Assembly (NCBI GenBank): GCA_964036665.1
Contig: OZ038526.1
Coordinates: 31,434,001 to 31,498,000 of the forward strand
DNA length: 64,000 bases
Reading direction: 5' to 3'
DNA from: Gordius sp. MW1
Taxonomy: Eukaryota; Nematomorpha; Gordioida; Gordea; Gordiidae
Shown: piece after piece, positions 57,739 through 64,000 of the stretch
Numbering within the stretch: position 1 is the stretch's first letter
Layout of the letters: every line of letters begins with the position of its first letter
Notes under the pieces: generated by a model
Told to the model about the DNA's origin: nothing
The model's input: the letters and a program-made list of their open reading frames with translations, nothing else
Databases searched by the model: none
Program-made: the position numbers and the translations under genes

Positions 57739-59742
57739 TTCAAACAAAGCCCCAAATATCAATTTTAGTTTAGCTCATGGTTAATTTCATAACAAATTTC
57801 TTTGGAAATTAGTAAATATAGGTGCGTAATTTGAATTGTTACCTTCTTTGGCTATGTCTTTAAAAGCGATTTAGCTTCATACGCGTTATAATTTATTTTA
57901 ACTTAATACCCAATCGTCTATCGAATTTATAAACAATTTTGCCTAATCTAATAATCCTGTTAGATATAATAAAATTAAATCATAATTTGCATGACGCAAA
58001 TTGCGGTTGAGTCAGCCGAGCTTTAAATAGAAGTGGCACGCTTATTAATAAGCGACTATGTTTTACCATGTTACACAAATTTACAATTTTTCGGAGATCA
58101 TTATAATTTATTTTTGAACGTTTTTAATGTATCAAGGTTGTGCTAAAAGATTCCATACAAACTACTTTTTTTTTAATTTTTGTCAGAATCCTACAATGTT
58201 TTTTTAAAATAATTAAATACTTTAAAAAAATTATAGGCCCGTCTAAGGTATCGCCTTATCACCTGGTTTTTTCTCAAATCAAATACTTCCATTTCGTATA
58301 AAGGTGTAAAATAAATTAATTTCTATGCAATTCACACGCCCCCCCCCCCCCCCCCCCTAAATTGCATCACAAATTGAACTACAGCATTTATACGAACGTA
58401 TTACGAAGCATAGAAATGATTGTGTCTCAAGCTACACGAACCTTGGCGAGCTCCGAACGAACAACGAGTTTATAGTATTTTTGTAACGTGGCAAATATAT
58501 ATATACAGATAAGGCTTAAATAGTAAATTAGTGTCAAATACGTTAATTAGGTGTCATCTAATGTTTAGAATTTGTTTTTACTAACTAAAATATCAAATTA
58601 CACAGGTCTACAAAAGCCCGAAATATTGGTACCCTCTTCAAAGGGTGGGTACTGGTGAAAAAACAATTATTTGGTGTGTTTTATGGTACTGCGGGTACTA
58701 CTCCATATTTTAAAATTTAATGAAATTTAGTAAAGTACCATTGAATTGTATAAGAAGAGGGGGGGGGGTGGGGGTAAAGGGCTCGTTTCCTTTAAAAGCC
58801 TTTTAAATAATGGATGTTTTAATGGACCCATAACGGATGCAACCTTTTAAAGGGTGGACAGCGATTGCTATAGCCGCCAGAGCGAAATAGCTTCATCGTA
58901 TAACTAACATTTTCATCCCCCACACAGTAGCCAGACGTTGTGATTGTTATTGAAGTCCAGTAAAGTGTGAAATTGTGGAGAAAAAACCGCGTTGGACTTT
59001 TAATGTTGTCTGTCCGTCCGTCAGGCCCTTCCTGTCCTGTTCAACTTGTAATTTAATGATTGTTGTAGATACTTATACAGGTTTTCTATGCAATTTATGC
59101 TTCTGTAAAAGTTTAAACGTCTTTTATTTTGCTTTTGCAAAAGACTAGCTAATGGCTGCTGGTTAGCATTATTTTTTGACCTCGCCCTAACTCAAATTTT
59201 GTTTTTGTCCTGCCTGTTTACCTTTATATATTAACTTTTCTTTTAGCACCTTGTCTGGGTTTTTGCATTATAACAAATAATTGCGAACCTAAATAATTCC
59301 CTGCAAATGAATAATGATTGTTGCTTATTTCTAATTTGTCTGACCCCGGCCAGAGGCCAAACTACATTTTTGCCTAAGATATACCAATGACCGCTGTTTA
59401 AATTTGAATCCATTTTTATTTTTGTACCAGCAACTTTTGGCCATTTTGGTCCATTAGCTTTAAACATATATTTGCCTGCAAAAAATAAAGTTTGTTGGCT
59501 GATGACCATTTTTCGGCCAAAGACCAAACTTTTTTCCTTCTTCTAAGCCTCACTTGAATTTAATTTGTTGTGACCTTTTTATGAATTTATCCATTTTGTT
59601 AGTGTGGGTGGCTAACTTTTGGGCCAAAATGTATATTTTTCTCACCTTGTACTTATAGTTTGACCATTTAAAACAGTATAAAACACCTACTTGAATAATA
59701 AACTCCCCCTACCCCCCCCTCCCCCATTATAATGCTTCAGTC
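57739..59742. other. Spacer, no gene seen
   Basis: AT-rich, with a C-run at about 58338-58357 and a G-run at about 58758-58774. The region from about 59010 to 59200 is a repeat copy. The 59243-59527 minus-strand frame has no recognisable domain. Confidence 0.5.
59010..59200 (+). repeat. GCTATGCAATTTATGGGCTC repeat family, long copy lacking the first end
   Basis: Shows the order GTCCGTCCGTC, CAACTTGTAATTTAATGATT, ATACTTATACAGG, TTGCTTTTGCAAAAGACTAG, GGCTGCTGGTTAGC and TTTTTTGACCTCGCCC, matching 41916-42170. Confidence 0.65.
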
Positions 59743-60803
59743 CAGAGGTCAGATTTGTTAGAAATTTTATGCCCGAACCCGGCCCGGTTCAATTTTTTAA
59801 CTTCATTGCCCGCCCGAGCCCTCCCGAACCTTCTAGGTGCCCGCCCGAAAATAGCTGCCCGGCCCGAAATATTAAATTTGTCTGTTAGGCCCGAAATTAT
59901 GCGATCTTAAATTCTATCAACCACTATAAAAATATAAGCATTAAATTAATGGCATATTAAAAAAAATATGCAATATTTTATTATCACAATTAAATTATTA
60001 TTTAAAAGTCGAATGATTTTTTCAAATGAAACTTTTAATCTTTAATTTTAATCCTATTAGGTCAAAAAAGTTAGTATTTGGTCTTTCGAAAAAATTTGGC
60101 CAAATAGCACTGGCTAAACCGCTTTAGATCACAATATTTTAATAAGTTAATTGCTAATGCATTTAGGGACAAACATGTTGGAACATTTAAAAAACATATA
60201 ATAGCAAAATATTGATTGAATGCTGCCGATGTCCATGAAAATATTTATGTAGCAATCTTTTAATTAAATTTAAAGTTTACATATTTAATAATTAATATTA
60301 AAATAAACAAAATTATACATCCCTTTTAAGTTAACCCGTTTTCCCTACCCATAAATTTTTGAATGAATAACATTAGTTCAATTAGTCAATCTGTTGTTAA
60401 AACTTTCTTTTTTGATAAAAGACAATAATTTAAAATTAGAATTTAAATGCAATTGATGGATAATTCTTTTAACTTAAAGCAAAAAAAGAAAGATGTAGAA
60501 ATATTTTATCATAAAAATAAGTAACTTAGCGAAAGCGACGAATGATAAGGGAATAATAAAGGCTAATTAGAGAAACTTTGTGATGGCGAAATAAAGTTTC
60601 TTAACTTTTTTAGCATTTCATATGCAATTAAATAAAAAGTAACAAAATACAACACTCCTACACTATTTAAAAAATCTTATTAAGCCCGAATTGCCCGAAT
60701 CCTATCTCTTCGTGCCCGCCCGGGTCTACCCGAAAAGAAAATTAGAACAGTTGTCCAGCCCGGCCCTTTGGGCAGCGGGCCGGGCCGGGCAATCTGGTCT
60801 CTG
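59743..60803. mobile_element. Non-autonomous hAT element, 1.06 kb, GGGC-rich ends
   Basis: Inverted ends CAGAGGTCAGATT and, reversed, CAGAGACCAGATT. Flanks CTTCAGTC (59735-59742) and CCTCAGTC (60804-60811) agree at 7 of 8. Subterminal GCCCGAACCCGGCCCGG and GGGCCGGGCCGGGC repeats; AT-rich middle without transposase. Same family as 23403-23823 by its ends. Confidence 0.93.
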
Positions 60804-62455
60804 CCTCAGTCTTCAACCCCTACCCCCCTGACACCTAACAAGCTTGCGAGTCTACCTCCTCTTCCCCTTCACCTCATAACCTTGAATAAGGCATCCCCAT
60901 CGCCCCAACCCTCCCTCCACCTCCCAAACTTTATTGCCCCCCCCGTTTCTAAGTATTCTCCCTTAGTCACTCATCTCCCCACTTCCTTCACACTTACACT
61001 AGCGTGGACGCAACAAACTGCACAATCATTGTTAAGGTTCATATTAATTGGTAATAATAGTCGATCAATTAAAATGTTATTATTATAGAAGGGTCCATAA
61101 AATAATAAGCAATATAATTTTGGTCGGCTTTTTTTATCAAAACTACAAATTTTTTATAAACTTTTATCAAAATTTAATCGAATTTACAATGTAAGTGATT
61201 TATATATTCTTGCTAAATTAATTATTTGAATATTTCAATTTGAAGTGTTTGTAACACAGTTTCAATATAAAAATTTAAGTTTGTCGAGTTGAAGACGCTA
61301 CCTTTTAATTAAAAAAGCCCGTCAATATTTCCTATAAGTTGTAACATTGTGAATAATTAATTAATAACACCTGTTTAATTAAATATCGACCATTGCAAAT
61401 TGTTGCTCCTAGCGCCTGACCCTGGTGCTTTTGTTTTTGTTCTACCTATCCGCAAAAATGATATTTCTTATGTAGCCTAAGAAAGTCTGATGCCCGCTAA
61501 AATCATATTTGTTCTAACCTCTGTTTATTGTTCAATCATTTAGCACAATATAAATCTTTCCCCCTCATAGACATTCTCAATTCCCCTTCCTTAACCCCCC
61601 CCCCCCCCCCCCCTCCCTCCCCACCCTTCGTCCGCTTTGCATAGCAAATGTGCTACGTTTATACAGAGTATGAACGAGTATTGTAGTATCCAAGAACTAG
61701 GGGCAAGTCCGAAAAGGGTTCTTAGGACCGGAAATTGGGTTAGGGTTGAAGTCCCAGGTTTTAAGTTGTGTACACTAATAAAAGTTAAATTTAACCACCG
61801 TTTACCTTTTAATTTTATATGAAATTATTTAATAATTAAAATGCAGAAACTCAATGATAAGAACATCATATCCATATTATATCAAAATTTTTACCCATAT
61901 CGGTTGAATTGTCAAATTGTTTTTAAAATTGTAATTAGCCCACATTAGTACCTATTATAGCCATACATTACTTTACTATTAATGCAAATAGTTATTCCTT
62001 ATTTAGAGAGCTAAACTCCATGAATTAAAAGTATTAAGCTTCAGCCTTTATAAAGAATAAATGGGCTTATTTTTTTTTAACGACACGACATATCATATTT
62101 AGAACTTAATCACAAATTTTTAGGCTTAACAACGTCATAACTTGCTCTTCAAATAACTAATGGCAATCTCAATAAATTATTTATGAACCTTAATATTTCA
62201 TTAAGCTTTGCTAAAAACAAAGTTGAGTTAGCACGAGGTTAAAACCCGAGTTTGTTTTTAAGTAAGAGCAAAAACAAAATATCCATTATTAATAAGTTGA
62301 AGCACCAATTTTATCAACTACTTTCTCTCGCGAAATTTGTAAAATATATAAACAGGCATCTAAGGGTGGTCACCATCTTAAAATTTTTTAGGCATTTTAC
62401 CCGTTTGATTTTTTATTCGTATACAAGGGGGAAATTTTACCAAAATTATTTAAAT
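60804..62455. other. Spacer, no gene seen
   Basis: About 60810-60990 is pyrimidine-rich on the plus strand, and a C-run lies at about 61593-61612. No gene or complete transposon recognised. The open frame of the next gene extends up to 62252 without an ATG. Confidence 0.5.
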
Positions 62456-63673
62456 ATGTTTTGGAACTTAATAATCAAAGATGCTGACGTTTTTGGTTAT
62501 CTAGTAATCTTGCCTATATCATTGGCTACAGGCACATTTGTTAATGCATGGCTGGCTTACAAGCTTTGGAAAACGCGTGGACTGATTCCTTTATCTAGAA
62601 CAAGAACTGCTAATGGGCAACATTATACACTAAGAGCTCTTAGGGAAAGACTTGTTATTCCTGCAGAATGCTTCATTTATTTGTTTGCCGTGTGTGTGTT
62701 GAATATATTACTATCGCTGTTACCTTTTATCATAGTCGTGGGTCGGTATAATACCGTTTTCAATGGATCCACTAAGAAGCGAATTCAATCACAATTTGCG
62801 AAAGACTACTGTAAAACCGCTCGCTTGTATCTCTTGGCCGTCCAAGTTTTTTTTGTCCTTAAGCCTTCCCTAGTTAAGTTGTCACTAATGTTTAAGATAA
62901 TTTATTTTTACCGTCATTACAAACAATTGACTCAACGATCTTGTTCCGTCCCTCCGACAGCAACCACAAGTTTTGTAATAGTCGAGAAAGCAAACCTTAT
63001 ATCTGCGTGCGACTTCCTTAAAAGCTGGATGTTCTTGTTTTTTGGGTTAATCATCATACCATTACATTATTTTGATAGTAAATTATTTTGGAATGCACCT
63101 TACCAAAAAACTTCGCCCTTAGCACTCAAAGATGATTTAAACTCGACGCCTTCTATTACCTGCTTAGTAACACTTCACGACGATTTTAAACGGTCTACCA
63201 TGCTATTCAACTTATGGAGAGAAATTGTTTTTATGTCATTGGCATCCCTTTTTCTAATCGCCATTTTAGTTAACGTGGCAGTATTTATAATTATTTTGAA
63301 GAGGCGATACAAGCTAACAACGCCATTGATGAACATCAGTTTATTGTCTCCTGCGGGAGTTGATATTTATAGTAGTCCTACCATGGCGTTTCAACTTGAA
63401 GGAAAATCATTTCCAAAATATCAAAACAATAATTTATCCATGGCACTCAAGAAAGCTCTAATGTTATTATTACTTATAATAATTTCCTTAATTACGATAG
63501 TACCCTATATAGTCTTTAAAATACGGTATATGATGCGGTATAAAAGGTGCAAGCAATATTGTTCTCCCTACGAGTATGCCCCATCCTGGGTCTTGATATT
63601 AGAAAGTTTAAATTACACATGGTTTTTAAATTTATACATTTTAATGGATCAAAATATGAGGAAACTTTTGTGA
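62456..63673 (+). CDS. Divergent seven-transmembrane receptor-like protein, single exon
   Basis: The first in-frame ATG (62456) gives 405 aa; the frame stays open to 62252 without an ATG, so an upstream exon is possible. Seven hydrophobic helices can be placed: YLVILPISLATGTFVNAWLA, CFIYLFAVCVLNILLSLLPF, ARLYLLAVQVFFVL, WMFLFFGLIIIPL, IVFMSLASLFLIAILVNVAV, ALMLLLLIIISLITIVPYIV and a last one ending NLYILMDQNMRKLL. A cysteine just before helix 3 (KDYC) and one in the loop after helix 4 (SITC) sit where class A GPCRs form their conserved disulphide. Helix 6 carries a proline, and the helix 7 end is loosely NPxxY-like (NLYILMDQN). DRY is not obvious after helix 3. Single-exon class A-like orphan receptor is the best guess; another seven-helix membrane protein cannot be excluded. 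Confidence 0.6.
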   Translation: MFWNLIIKDADVFGYLVILPISLATGTFVNAWLAYKLWKTRGLIPLSRTRTANGQHYTLRALRERLVIPAECFIYLFAVCVLNILLSLLPFIIVVGRYNTVFNGSTKKRIQSQFAKDYCKTARLYLLAVQVFFVLKPSLVKLSLMFKIIYFYRHYKQLTQRSCSVPPTATTSFVIVEKANLISACDFLKSWMFLFFGLIIIPLHYFDSKLFWNAPYQKTSPLALKDDLNSTPSITCLVTLHDDFKRSTMLFNLWREIVFMSLASLFLIAILVNVAVFIIILKRRYKLTTPLMNISLLSPAGVDIYSSPTMAFQLEGKSFPKYQNNNLSMALKKALMLLLLIIISLITIVPYIVFKIRYMMRYKRCKQYCSPYEYAPSWVLILESLNYTWFLNLYILMDQNMRKLL

Positions 63674-64000
63674 TTGAATGTTATATGTGTAAACTCACAC
63701 CTAAACCATGCCTACCCGTTTTTTGATTATTTTTTGATTTTGAAATATATAACAAATTCCAACTATTGTTAGCTTCATTTTGCTACTAACGGCAACTTTA
63801 TTTTTGTAACTTAACTTGTTTTAAATGCTTATCTGTTTTCATTCTATACATACTGTCGATATTTTACAAAGTATTACGTTCAAAGATTAAAATTATTATT
63901 CAGTCTTGAAGGATAGACTATTTAGGACTGGCGAGCCATTTATGTAGTACTGGAAAAAATTATTAGTTTCTTAACATGTGGTATATGCCCAGATGCATTT
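63674..64000. other. 3' flank of the receptor-like gene
   Basis: AT-rich sequence to the window edge. No clear AATAAA was picked out close to the stop; no other feature seen. Confidence 0.4.

Noticed and set aside
60768-61088. 106-aa Pro/Ser-rich frame
   Set aside because: It begins inside the hAT right end and continues through pyrimidine-rich low-complexity sequence.

Overview
This is a 64-kb stretch of an AT-rich invertebrate animal nuclear genome. The evidence is spliced genes of animal-specific families (F-spondin, LAMP, an IGFBP/Kazal/Ig secreted protein), GT-AG introns, and a dense load of eukaryotic transposons. I could not name the species. Introns are bimodal: several are only 33-38 nt, while others reach 1-3 kb because they are full of transposon copies. 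No bacterial, viral or organellar segment was seen.

Layout. 1-0.9 kb: a ~129-bp tandem satellite. 1.5-3.7 kb: two decayed LINE (RTE-like) tails on the minus strand. 5.1-7.9 kb (-): an intact 937-aa retrotransposon ORF of the restriction-like-endonuclease (R2/R4/Hero-like) type, followed by a 480-bp (TTTA)n tract. 10.7-13.3 kb (+): secreted IGFBP-Kazal-Ig protein. 15.3-25.0 kb (-): F-spondin with six TSRs and a Kunitz domain but no visible Reeler domain; 14 exons were traced with all phases consistent. 26.5-28.5 kb: a nearly unmutated non-coding element with ~495-bp direct terminal repeats. 30.2-33.4 kb (+): transaldolase, 9 exons. 35.1-45.1 kb (-): LAMP-type lysosomal membrane protein, 10 exons. 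46.2-48.7 kb: an unidentified coding-like stretch and a dead relative of the 5-8 kb retrotransposon, which ends just before a two-exon DAPIT/ATP5MK-like gene (48.7-48.9 kb, +). 53.8-56.4 kb (+): AUH-type mitochondrial enoyl-CoA hydratase, 9 exons. 56.6-60.8 kb: two hAT elements about 1.1 kb long. 62.5-63.7 kb (+): a single-exon divergent seven-helix receptor-like protein.

Transposon landscape. Non-autonomous hAT-like elements dominate: six or more families with short terminal inverted repeats, several with clear 8-bp target-site duplications. The commonest (TIR about CATGGGCGTAGCCAG) has about 20 copies here, roughly one per 3 kb, many inside introns. No hAT transposase gene is present. Some insertions touch host features: one supplies the apparent 3' end and splice donor of F-spondin exon 3, one ends 19 bp before the AUH start codon, and two split both promoter boxes of a tRNA-like (SINE head) sequence.

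The host genes do not form a functional cluster. They are unrelated housekeeping, secretory and membrane genes that happen to be neighbours. Exon coordinates were derived by hand from splice motifs, phase and remembered family similarity, so individual splice sites could be off even where the gene identity is certain.
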